Source of the DNA: CAYQQQ01 sp964420125
Lineage (GTDB): Bacteria > Actinomycetota > Acidimicrobiia > Acidimicrobiales > Microtrichaceae
Direction of reading: 5' to 3'
Length of the DNA: 52,483 nt
Assembly: GCA_964420125.1 (NCBI GenBank)
Contig: CAYQQQ010000030.1
Span: 1-52,483, forward strand
Below the pieces are notes generated by a model. The model saw only the letters and a program-made list of their open reading frames with translations. It did not search any database and was not told the origin of the DNA. Below, piece after piece: positions 34,401-41,139 of the stretch. Position 1 is the stretch's first letter, and each line of letters begins with the position of its first letter. The position numbers were made by a program, and so were the translations under genes.

Positions 34401-35088
34401 CGTAGAACGACACGTGCGCCCCGCCGGTGAGGGCCATGTAGCGCGACCCCGAGGAGTACGACACGGGGGACATGGCGGGCAGCGGGGTGAATGCGGCCGC
34501 CCGGTCGGGGCCGTGCTCGGCGATGGTCTGCACGTGAGCGGCCGCGACGAGCTCGAGGGCCTCACGCCAGGTGGCGCGGGCGAAGCCGCCCTTGCCCCGC
34601 TGCGAGGTGTAGGTGGCGCGCACCACGGGATCGCCGATCACGGCGGCCCAGGCGTCGACGGGGTCGTCGTGGGTGGCGCGGGCCGTCCGCCAGGCGGCCA
34701 GCAGCGAACCCCGCACGTAGGGGAACTTCACCCGGGACGGGTTGTAGACGTACCAGGAGAACGAGGCGCCCCGGGGGCAGCCCCTCGGCTCGTGGTCGGG
34801 CATGTCGGGCGGGGTGCGGGGGTAGTCGGTCTCCTGGGTCTCCCAGGAGATGATCCCGTCGCGCACGTACACCTTCCAGGAGCACGATCCGGTGCAGTTC
34901 ACGCCGTGGGTGGAGCGCACCTCGATGTCGTGGCGCCAGCGGTCCCGGTAGAACTCCTCCCACCGGGAGGTGTCCTCGCGGTGCACCACCCGGCCGTCCT
35001 CGCTGGGCCGGCCCCGGGTGAGGTAGCGCTGGCGGCCGAGCAGCCGAAGTCGGGCCGGTGTGGCGGCGGGCGGGGAGATGTCGACCAC
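31414..35088 (-). CDS. narG: Respiratory nitrate reductase alpha subunit (molybdopterin)
   Basis: A 1224-aa Mo-bisMGD enzyme reducing nitrate to nitrite at the cytoplasmic side of the membrane. The FS0 ligands are H61, C65, C69 and C104 (THGVNCTGSCSW to PRGCPRG). The segment FYDWYADLPPSSPQ contains the expected Asp molybdenum ligand (D230 by position). QTDVPEAADWWHAAYLLVWGSN follows. No twin-arginine signal is present, as expected for the cytoplasmic type. GTG at 35088. First gene of narGHJI; its promoter must lie in 35089-35455. Confidence 0.96.
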   Translation of the reverse strand: MVDISPPAATPARLRLLGRQRYLTRGRPSEDGRVVHREDTSRWEEFYRDRWRHDIEVRSTHGVNCTGSCSWKVYVRDGIISWETQETDYPRTPPDMPDHEPRGCPRGASFSWYVYNPSRVKFPYVRGSLLAAWRTARATHDDPVDAWAAVIGDPVVRATYTSQRGKGGFARATWREALELVAAAHVQTIAEHGPDRAAAFTPLPAMSPVSYSSGSRYMALTGGAHVSFYDWYADLPPSSPQVFGDQTDVPEAADWWHAAYLLVWGSNVPVTRTPDSHFLVESRYRGQKVVVVAPDYAEHTKFADDWLPAAPGTDGALAMAMGHVVLNEFHVQRQVPYFRDYVTKNSDWPFLVTLKARPEGGHVPDRLLRASDLGDTSDGAEWRTVVWDDATDAPAVPTGTIGDRWSEVGEGNWNLDLGDLRPRLSLLDGARDAVEVSFPRFDTTPASTLTRGVPVLRVGDQLVTTVYDLLLAHYGVARDGLPGEWPTGYDDATQPYTPAWQEAITSVRAEVVTRVAREFAATAEATDGRSMVILGAGINHWYNSDTIYRAIITMLVACGTVGRNGGGWAHYVGQEKIRSYTGWVTLAHALDWSRPPRQCNGTAWFYLATDQWRYEVIGPDELASPLGEGRFEGMTPVDCLAQAVRNGWQVSYPTFDRNPLNLADEAAAAGKEPAQHVVDSLRDGSLRFAVDDPDDPRNHPRLLFVWRANLLGSSGKGHEYFLRHLLGADDNASADEAPPDRRPRDVVWHDEAPTAKLDLLVNLDFRMTSTAHFSDVVLPAATWYEKYDLSMTDLHPFVHSFNAAIDPPWEARDDWDAFASLAEVFSPLAAKHLGVRQDVVAVSMGHDTPGELAQPGGRALDWRAGECEPVPGRTMPQLVVVERDYGAVADKLTSLGPLVESAGIGCKGVQWKPAEMVEWLGEVNDVVAEGAGEGRPQLYRAEQVAEAMLALSGATNGALAHEGFATLERRVGRPLADLVEGERDTHIRWTDAQARPQHTLTSPEWSGDESAGRTYSAFTINVERAKPWHTLTGRISFFLDHDWMAEYGEQLPTFRPPLNMPEHYPELDQLGADSLVLRYLTPHSKWSIHSEYQDDLLMLTLHRGGPGMWLSVPDAGRIGVADNDWVEAWNRNGVVACRAVVTPRMPEGTCFVYHAKDRHVQNPLTQRTRRPGGTDNSLTRVLLKPTHMIGGYAQLSYGFNYYGCTGIQRDEVTVVRKRTTEVRY

Positions 35089-35455
35089 GTGGCCTCCGTG
35101 GGGTCGCTCGGTCGGTTGTGGTGGCTCCCCAGCCGGTCCCTCGTCACGCCTTCGCCGGTCTCACGCTATCGCCGCCGTGTCGGCTTCCGGCGCCCCGCTT
35201 CGGACGTCCCCCTCCCGTTCTTGGACGGCCGGCGAGTGCCGGTGTCGCCATCGGTCCAAGTTCGCGGGGCCCGTTCTGTTCTCGGACGGCCGGCGAGTGC
35301 CGGTGTCGCCATCGGTCCAAGTTCGACGGGGGGTGCGACGGAGCGGCAAGGCGAATGCGGAGCTGGATCGGGAATCGGCGGTGCGCGGCAGGTGCTGGCG
35401 CCTAGTGTTCGCTGCGGCGGGTTGTCCTGGAAGGTGACAACGTGAGGAGCGGCCG
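35089..35455. other. Intergenic region between narG and the double-TetR genes
   Basis: A 367-bp divergent gap. It holds two exact 42-bp direct repeats (listed separately), the promoter for narG on the minus strand and that of the regulator at 35456 on the plus strand. A GAGGAG ribosome binding site lies seven bases before the ATG 35456. I see no convincing coding frame and no clear FNR- or NarL-type box. Confidence 0.7.
35223..35325. repeat. Two exact 42-bp direct repeats with internal hairpin
   Basis: Copies at 35223-35264 and 35284-35325 are identical, 61 bp apart start to start. Each begins GGACGGCCGGCGAGTGCCGG and ends ATCGGTCCAAGTTCG. Within each, CCGGC/GCCGG arms flank a GAGT loop, and outer GGAC / GTCC form a weak inverted pair. 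The sequence just before each copy (CCCGTTCT) is also shared. A pair of operator sites, or a dispersed REP/MITE-like repeat, would both fit. Confidence 0.85.
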
Positions 35456-36748
35456 ATGTCGACGGCCAAGGGAGAGGAGACCAGGCGCAGGATCGTCTGG
35501 GCCGCGTGGGAGCTGAGCAGCGCGCGTGGCATCGAGCAGCTGCTGTGCGGCGTGAGCCTGCGGGAGGTGGCGGCCACGGCCGACATGTCGCCGTCGGCGG
35601 TGACCTACCACTACCCGACCATGCGCGACCTCGCCCTGGCGATGGTCGAGGAGTTCGTCGACTCCCTCTCCCCACAGGCCGTCGACTCGGTCGCGAGTGC
35701 TTTCGGTGGGGTGGAGGCGAGACCACTGGCTGACACCGTGCGTGAGGCGGCAGCCGCCAACTGGGCGGTCCTCACGTCTCCCGAGGAGGTGGTGTTCGAG
35801 CGCCGCCTCACCCGCTGCTACTCGGCGACCGGCTCCGAGGGCGACGGGCAGGAGGTGGCCCGCAACCTGCGACGGTTCAACCGGCTGTGGGTGGAGGAGC
35901 TCTCGACGATCTACGAACAGGCGTCGGCGACCATGGGGCTGCACCCGGTCGAGCCGTTCACCTTCGAGGAGCTCGCCCAGATCATCGCGGCGATGACGGA
36001 AGGCCTGCTGCACCACTGGATGTGTGACCCGGACAGCGTGCGGCCCGACCTGATCTCCGACGCCGCCGTGGCCATCGCCAGCGTCCTCACAGCGCCCGTT
36101 CGACAGCCGGTCGGCCTGGCGGAGGTCGGGGCTCGTCTGTCGAGCGGGGCTGTCGAACACCTTGTGGGTGGGGAGGATCTGGTGGCCGCCGCCACCGATG
36201 CAGCCCACCTGTTCGCCGATGGGGTGCAGGACGTGACGCTCACCGAGGTGGCCGCGGCGATGGGCTGGCGTCCTGATGAGGTGATGGAGCGATTCGGGTC
36301 GGTCCGCCGTGTGGCCGCGGTGTCGTTCGCTCGGCATCTACCCCAGGTGGAGCAGGCGTCGGTGCGTCGCAACGGCGCCATGCCGGCGGTCTGCGTCTGC
36401 GACGCCACCTACGAGCTCGTGAGGTCCGTCGAACGGGACCCCTGGTGCGCTCTCAGCCTCCACATGGAACGCCTCGAGGCGCGCGCTCGGCAGCGGACCG
36501 GGCAACTCGCGGACCGGAGCAGGGCGATGATCGACGCCCTCGTGCCGGTTGCCGGCATCTTCGAGGGGCCGATTCGAGCCGTCCGGGGCGACGCTTCGAT
36601 CGGATGCGGGGAGGCCGCCGACCTCTTGGTCGACACGGTGCTCGCCTATGGGGGGAGCCGTCCGGACACTGCGCTGAACAAGGTGGCGGAGCTGGCCCTG
36701 AAGATGACCGCACCGGAGTGCCTGGAGGGCCCTCTGACCGGAGCCTGA
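35456..36748 (+). CDS. Double-TetR regulator, copy 1
   Basis: A 430-aa protein, twice normal TetR length. Residues 1-70 are a clear TetR DNA-binding domain (EETRRRIVWAAWELSSARG, SLREVAATADMSPSAVTYHYPTMRDLA). A helical ligand domain follows to about 230. A second TetR-like DNA-binding module starts near 244: DVTLTEVAAAMGWRPDEVMERFGSVRRVAAVSFARHLPQ, followed by a second helical domain. ATG 35456 has GAGGAG at good spacing. The 42-bp repeats lie 130-230 bases upstream. A paralogue with the same architecture follows 30 bases downstream. Ligand and targets are unknown; the divergent nar operon is a candidate target. Confidence 0.85.
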   Translation: MSTAKGEETRRRIVWAAWELSSARGIEQLLCGVSLREVAATADMSPSAVTYHYPTMRDLALAMVEEFVDSLSPQAVDSVASAFGGVEARPLADTVREAAAANWAVLTSPEEVVFERRLTRCYSATGSEGDGQEVARNLRRFNRLWVEELSTIYEQASATMGLHPVEPFTFEELAQIIAAMTEGLLHHWMCDPDSVRPDLISDAAVAIASVLTAPVRQPVGLAEVGARLSSGAVEHLVGGEDLVAAATDAAHLFADGVQDVTLTEVAAAMGWRPDEVMERFGSVRRVAAVSFARHLPQVEQASVRRNGAMPAVCVCDATYELVRSVERDPWCALSLHMERLEARARQRTGQLADRSRAMIDALVPVAGIFEGPIRAVRGDASIGCGEAADLLVDTVLAYGGSRPDTALNKVAELALKMTAPECLEGPLTGA

Positions 36749-36778
36749 CCGAGGGGTCAGTGAAGGGAGACGGTGCAG

Positions 36779-38050
36779 GTGTCGAACGCACGCGGCGAGC
36801 GCACTCGTCGGAAGATCCTGGACGCCGCCTGGGAGCTCAGCAGCGCGCGGGGTGTGGAGCAGATCCTCTGCGGGGTGACCCTGCGGGAGGTGGCGGCCGC
36901 AGCAGAGGTGACGCCATCCGCGGTGTCCTATCACTTCGCGTCGATGGAGAGCCTGGCGCTCGCCATGGTGGAGCACTACGTGGAGGCCCATCTCGCCCGG
37001 ACCAATCCCGAGGAGTTGGAGGCCATCGCGATCTCCTTGGAGCCTGCTGGCCGTGAGGGGCTGGCTCGCCTCATCCGCGACGCCGCTGACGCGAGCATGG
37101 CGACGCTGTTGACCGAGGCCGGACTCGAGGACGAGCGGCGGCTCCTGCGCTGCCGGGCGGCGGTCGGGGACGTCGCCGCCGGCAGGGGAGCGGAGCTGGT
37201 GGGCGCTCTTGATGCTTCCTGGGTGCGGGACTTGGCACAGATCTATCGGGTCGCCGCCGAGAGCGCAGGCTGCCGGCTGCTCTCGCCGCTGACCTACGAG
37301 GACCTCGCCCAGGCCGGCGCGGCGCTGTCGGTCGGCCTGCAGGACGCGTGGGCCTGCCGGCCGGAGTCGGTGCGGCCCGATCTTCTGGGCGACATCCTGA
37401 CCGCGGTGTGCAGCGCCGTGCTCGTGTCGGCAGACCGCCCTGGCGCCATCCAGGAGCTGGACGCGTCCCTTCCCCTTCCTCCGGCGAGCTCACCCGTGGC
37501 GCCACAGGAGCTCCTGGCCAACGCGGCGAGCGTGGCGCACCTGTTCTCGGCGGACGTGGATGTGCCGACGACGGCCGAGATCGGAGCGCAGCTGGCGTGC
37601 ACGCCGACGGAGCTGGTGCATCGGTTCGGCTCGATTCGACGTGTTGCGGCGATGGCGTTCGCGCGGCATCTGCCCGACATCGAGGCCGCGAGCCTCCGCC
37701 GTCCCGGCGCCGGGGAGGAGGTGCGGTTGGCCGATGGCCTCCAGGAGCTGGCGAGGTGTGCGTGGGCTGACCGGGCGTGTGCGAAGGCCCTGCTGGTGGA
37801 GCGCTTGGAGGAAGGGGGCTCGGGCGCTCCCCACCGAGGTGCGCCCATCGGTGATCTCGTCCCCGTGGCCGCCTGCTTCCGCCGACCGCTCGGCGAGCTG
37901 ATCGGCGGAGAGGGAGCGGAGTGCGACGATCTCGCCGAGGCGATGGTGGACCTGGTGCTCGGCTACGGGGTCACTCGCCCCCAGGGTTCCCTGTCGAAGC
38001 TGACCGAGCTCGCGATGCGGCTCGTCCCGCGTTTCGCCGACACTTCGTGA
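36779..38050 (+). CDS. Double-TetR regulator, copy 2
   Basis: A 423-aa paralogue of the preceding gene, alignable end to end. The first TetR module is ERTRRKILDAAWELSSARGVEQILCGVTLREVAA and SAVSYHFASMESLA. The second module near residue 245 is AASVAHLFSADVDVPTTAEIGAQLACTPTELVHRFGSIRRVAAMAFARHLPDIE. GTG 36779 is chosen over GTG 36773: AAGGGAG at 36763-36769 leaves nine bases before 36779 but only three before 36773, and the 36779 start aligns with MSTAKGEETRRR of copy 1. Likely co-transcribed with copy 1. Confidence 0.85.
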   Translation: MSNARGERTRRKILDAAWELSSARGVEQILCGVTLREVAAAAEVTPSAVSYHFASMESLALAMVEHYVEAHLARTNPEELEAIAISLEPAGREGLARLIRDAADASMATLLTEAGLEDERRLLRCRAAVGDVAAGRGAELVGALDASWVRDLAQIYRVAAESAGCRLLSPLTYEDLAQAGAALSVGLQDAWACRPESVRPDLLGDILTAVCSAVLVSADRPGAIQELDASLPLPPASSPVAPQELLANAASVAHLFSADVDVPTTAEIGAQLACTPTELVHRFGSIRRVAAMAFARHLPDIEAASLRRPGAGEEVRLADGLQELARCAWADRACAKALLVERLEEGGSGAPHRGAPIGDLVPVAACFRRPLGELIGGEGAECDDLAEAMVDLVLGYGVTRPQGSLSKLTELAMRLVPRFADTS

Positions 38051-38054
38051 GGCC

Positions 38055-38268
38055 TGTCCGTCAGGATTCGGACATCCGCGCGGAAATCTGGTCTCCGTGG
38101 GAACGAAATCCGGCTTCGGATGCAGAACGCCTTGCCCACGGAGGGGTTGCTGCGGGTAAACAGGCAGAGGTGTCCGGAAGCCCCATCCCGGGTGCCTTGT
38201 GGGAGAGAGGGTTCCGTCCGCGGCTCGGGAGAGGGCACATTTCCCGGGCCGGTGAGGACGGGACCCTC
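38055..38268. other. Hairpin-rich non-coding stretch
   Basis: Three inverted-repeat sets follow one another in the 258-bp convergent gap. First, TGTCCG (38055-38060) with CGGACA (38069-38074), then the palindrome TCCGCGCGGA (38075-38084). Second, CTCCGTGGG (38093-38101) with CCCACGGAG (38135-38143), enclosing ATCCG/CGGAT (38108-38121). Third, GAGGGTTCCGTCC (38207-38219) with GGACGGGACCCTC (38256-38268), one mismatch, enclosing CGGGA/TCCCG. Bidirectional terminators or a structured RNA are possible. No reading frame is convincing here. Confidence 0.5.
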
Positions 38269-38308
38269 TGCTCCTTTCGCACTCCTCTCGCGCTGGGGCC
38301 GGGGCCCG

Positions 38309-38872
38309 TCATGCGAGCTGCAGCCCCAGGCAGGCCAGCCAGGTGTCGACGGTGGCGGCGTCCAGCTCCTGGCCGGTGACCAGGTAGCGGAGGTAGACCG
38401 CCCCGACGATCAGCTCCACCATCGCCGCCACGGTGGCCGGGGGCGCCTCGCCGCGCTGCTCGGCCCGTTCGACCACCTCGGCGACGGCGACCCGGCGGGT
38501 GGCCATGGCAGGTGCCACCATCGAGGCGAAGTGGCCGGGGTCGACCGCAGCGGCTGCCACCGCGGCCCTGGTGAGGGGACCGTCGATGGAGCCTTCGAGG
38601 GCGTCGACCAGCGACTCGGCGAGCGCCCGCAGGTCGCCGGCGAGGGAGCCGGTGTCGGGCACCGGGCGGCGGGTGAGCACCTGGGAGAAGGCCGCCATCA
38701 CGAGCTCGGCCGGGGTGCGCCAGCGTCGGTAGACGGTGGTGCGGGCCACGCCGGCGTGCTCGGCCACCGCCTCGACGCTCACCGCGTCGTACCCGCCCGC
38801 CTCGACCAGCTCGCACACGGCGGTGAGGATCGCGGTGTCGACGTCGGGGCTGCGGGGCCGGCCTCGGGGCAC
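38309..38872 (-). CDS. TetR/AcrR-family regulator
   Basis: A 187-aa regulator from GTG 38872. It begins PRGRPRSPDVDTAILTAVCELVEAGGYDAVSVEAVAEHAGV, then RTTVYRRWRTPAELVMAAF, a full TetR helix-turn-helix. The C-terminal part resembles the TetR_C bundle (FASMVAPAMATRRVAVAEVVERAEQRGEAP, then ELIVGAVYLRYLVTGQELD). It starts 38 bases after the end of the YeiH-type transporter gene on the same strand, so the two are probably one transcript and the regulator may control the transporter. Confidence 0.88.
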   Translation of the reverse strand: MPRGRPRSPDVDTAILTAVCELVEAGGYDAVSVEAVAEHAGVARTTVYRRWRTPAELVMAAFSQVLTRRPVPDTGSLAGDLRALAESLVDALEGSIDGPLTRAAVAAAAVDPGHFASMVAPAMATRRVAVAEVVERAEQRGEAPPATVAAMVELIVGAVYLRYLVTGQELDAATVDTWLACLGLQLA

Positions 38873-38910
38873 CGCCGAACCGTAGCCTCGTCGCCCGGCG
38901 GGCCGGCCGC

Positions 38911-39966
38911 TCAGCTGTACCACCAGGTGCCGACGGCGGAGACCGTGCCGATGGCCAGCCAGACGACGGCGGTGAGGGCGATCACGGAGGCGCGCATCCG
39001 CCGGAAGGTGGTGGCGGAGGTCCTCGCCCCGATGGCGGCCAGCGCGGCGGCGAGCAGGAACGCCTGGAGCCGGCCGGCAGCCTCGATCACGACGGGGGGC
39101 AGGTCGAGCAGCGACCGCGTCACCACGAGTGCCAGGAAGAGGGCGATGAACCACGGCAGCGGGGCGCGGCGCCTGGTGCTCGCGCCGGTGAGGGAGCCCA
39201 CGGCGGCGACGGTGGGGGCGAGCAGCACCACGCGCGTGAGCTTGACGACGACGGCCGCCTCCAGGGCCAGCGGACCGGCGATCGACGCAGCCGCCACGAC
39301 CTGGGCGACGTCGTGCACGCTGGCACCGACGAGCACGCCGTAGGTCTGCTCGCCGGCGAGCCCGGGCAGGAGGGGTCGCAGGAGGGGCAGGGTGACGACC
39401 GCCAGCGTGCCGCAGACGGTCACCAGCGTGATGGCCACGGCGACGTCGTGGTCGTCGGCGCCTGCAGCGTCGCGGGTGGCGGCCACCGCAGAGGCGCCGC
39501 AGATCCCGAACCCCGCGCCGATCAGCAGGCGCAGCGGCCGGTCGACGCCCAGGCGTCGGCCGGCGAGCTCGGCGGTGCCCAGCGAGCTGGTGACGACCCC
39601 GACGGCCAGCAGCAGCGCCCAGGGGCCGAGCTCGACCACGCGATCCAGTCCCACCTGAAGTCCGAGCAGGCCGACGCCGAGGCGGAGGCCGGGGCCGGCG
39701 GCCGCCGCCAGGCCGGGCTCGAGGACCGGGGCCCGGCGGAACCAGGCGGCGAGGGCGGCGCCGAGGGCGAGGGCCAGCAGGGGGGCCGGCAGGGCGTGCA
39801 CGATCGAGGCGATCGCCAGGGCGATCGCACCGAGGGCTGCGGCCACGGCTGCCCCCGCCATCGGCGGTGCGGGTCGCGGTGCTGGAGCCTCGCTTCCAGC
39901 GCCACTGGCGGCGTCGGAGACGGTCGTGGGGCGCTCTGCCTCTCTCGGGTGCTCGCCCTCTGCCAT
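38911..39966 (-). CDS. YeiH/UPF0324-family membrane transporter
   Basis: A 351-aa membrane protein with about ten hydrophobic segments. Family signatures visible are GLRLGVGLLGLQVGLDRVVELG, LLIGAGFGICGASAVAA and VLVGASVHDVAQVVAAAS. Members are annotated as putative sulfate or sulfonate exporters, with limited direct evidence. The N-terminal ~35 residues are hydrophilic and Pro/Ala-rich. The ATG at 39966 lies about 11 bases after a TACATT box, suggesting a leaderless or near-leaderless transcript. It precedes a TetR gene. Confidence 0.85.
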   Translation of the reverse strand: MAEGEHPREAERPTTVSDAASGAGSEAPAPRPAPPMAGAAVAAALGAIALAIASIVHALPAPLLALALGAALAAWFRRAPVLEPGLAAAAGPGLRLGVGLLGLQVGLDRVVELGPWALLLAVGVVTSSLGTAELAGRRLGVDRPLRLLIGAGFGICGASAVAATRDAAGADDHDVAVAITLVTVCGTLAVVTLPLLRPLLPGLAGEQTYGVLVGASVHDVAQVVAAASIAGPLALEAAVVVKLTRVVLLAPTVAAVGSLTGASTRRRAPLPWFIALFLALVVTRSLLDLPPVVIEAAGRLQAFLLAAALAAIGARTSATTFRRMRASVIALTAVVWLAIGTVSAVGTWWYS

Positions 39967-39977
39967 ATACGCAACAG

Positions 39978-40004
39978 AATGTAGCGGAAAAGGAGGAGGC
40001 GCAA
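39978..40004 (-). promoter_or_regulatory. Candidate promoter for the YeiH-type gene
   Basis: On the minus strand, TTGCGC (40004-39999) and TACATT (39983-39978) are 15 bases apart, with the ATG of the transporter 11 bases after the second box. The spacing is slightly short. If used, the mRNA would carry only about five untranslated bases. Confidence 0.25.
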
Positions 40005-40094
40005 GACCGGTCGTGGCCGGCGACCGCCGCCCGAGCTGTTGGACTGGCTCGAACGCCGGCGTTCGGTGGTGCGGCCCGGTGCTCGTCCGGGGCG

Positions 40095-41108
40095 CTACTC
40101 GGCAGCGACCCGTCCTGTTCCGGAAGCGGGCAATCGCAGGGCGGCAAGTCCACTCTCGCTGCCCAGATAGAGCTCGTCACCACACGGGAGCAGACACAGG
40201 ATTCGGCCTCCGAGCAGCTCGTCCGGCACCACCAGCTCGACTCCATCGCTCAGGTCGTACAAGCCTTGTTCACCGAGACCGAGCAACCGATCCGCCCACA
40301 CCGCGAGGTGAGTCCACTCGTACTCACCGACCCAGCTCTCGTGGTCGTCGGCGTTGTCCTGCACTGCGATGAACCGGTGTTGTGTGACATCGAAGACCCC
40401 GTACCGGCCCGCGCTGATCAGCCGGTCGCGGTACACGACCATCGAGATGGTCTCGCACGGGTCAACATGGGTGACAGAGGACTCGGCCACGTCGATGATG
40501 CCGTTCTCACCCCCGGCAAGGAGCCGATCATCGTGCACCATGAGGGCGTCGGTGGTTCCGAAGTCGACCAGCTCGGCCTCATCGCCCGGGGTGAAGTCGA
40601 ACACACCGGTGTTCAGACCGACGATCAGTCGATCGTTCCAGACGATCGCAGCACGCATCCGCATGAGATGGCTGGGCCTACTGAGCCAGACGCGGTCGGC
40701 AAGGTCGAACATGCCCTGGCTGCTACAGGCGATCAGCCGGCCTCGCCACTCGAGCAGATACGAGGCTTGGACCCTGGCAATGGGGTCGAAGCGGCCCCCG
40801 GTGCAGTCGGCAACCGTCCAGTAGTGCTTGACGGGCGGCACGTACTTCATCTCGGATGCGATCAAGCGCCCGTTCCACTCAGCCAGCGCCACGATGGCGC
40901 CCACCTCGAAGTGGTTGGCAGCCGACGAACGCAGCTCAGCGAGGTTCGGAACTTCATCGGGGTGGGGTCGCCACGCCACAGGATTGAGTGGGCTCAAGCG
41001 CACTGGATCCACCCACACCGTCGTGGATGAGTTGACGAGGTGGGCGCGCAGATCCGCTTCGAGCGAGCGATCGCGGTAGCGGTGAGCTGCGATCAGCCAG
41101 CGTTGCAT
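40095..41108 (-). CDS. Seven-repeat beta-propeller protein of a MoxR-vWA system
   Basis: A 337-aa protein with no signal or membrane span. Seven repeats of the form (D/G)RLL-x-G-x3-G-h-x-D are visible, beginning near residues 80, 123, 159, 194, 228, 273 and 311 (for example GRLIACSSQGMFDL, DRLIVGLNTGVFDF, DRLLGLGEQGLYDL), spaced about 35-45 residues. This predicts a seven-bladed propeller. The N-terminal ~75 residues (MQRWLIAAHRYRDRSLEADLRAHL) form a separate small domain. It follows the MoxR and vWA genes by 31 bases. That gene order matches the proposed MoxR-vWA-beta-propeller (bpX) ternary systems, where the propeller is thought to be the sensor or effector arm. Confidence 0.75.
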   Translation of the reverse strand: MQRWLIAAHRYRDRSLEADLRAHLVNSSTTVWVDPVRLSPLNPVAWRPHPDEVPNLAELRSSAANHFEVGAIVALAEWNGRLIASEMKYVPPVKHYWTVADCTGGRFDPIARVQASYLLEWRGRLIACSSQGMFDLADRVWLSRPSHLMRMRAAIVWNDRLIVGLNTGVFDFTPGDEAELVDFGTTDALMVHDDRLLAGGENGIIDVAESSVTHVDPCETISMVVYRDRLISAGRYGVFDVTQHRFIAVQDNADDHESWVGEYEWTHLAVWADRLLGLGEQGLYDLSDGVELVVPDELLGGRILCLLPCGDELYLGSESGLAALRLPASGTGRVAAE

Positions 41109-41139
41109 GTCGGTGTCCTCGGGGAGATCTCTTCCATGC

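Noticed and set aside
31528..35445. Long plus-strand open frames opposite narG (594 and 706 codons)
   Set aside because: They are mirror frames caused by high G+C codon use. The minus strand encodes NarG with all cofactor ligands, and the plus frames have Gly/Val/His-rich sequence without any family pattern.
37963..38238. 91-codon minus-strand frame overlapping the end of the second double-TetR gene
   Set aside because: It overlaps a well-supported gene on the other strand and the hairpin-rich gap, with no family pattern or ribosome binding site.
38161..38300. Riboswitch in the gap before the TetR-YeiH genes
   Set aside because: I could not find conserved cores of the cobalamin, SAM, TPP or c-di-GMP classes, and the region lies downstream of both neighbouring genes.
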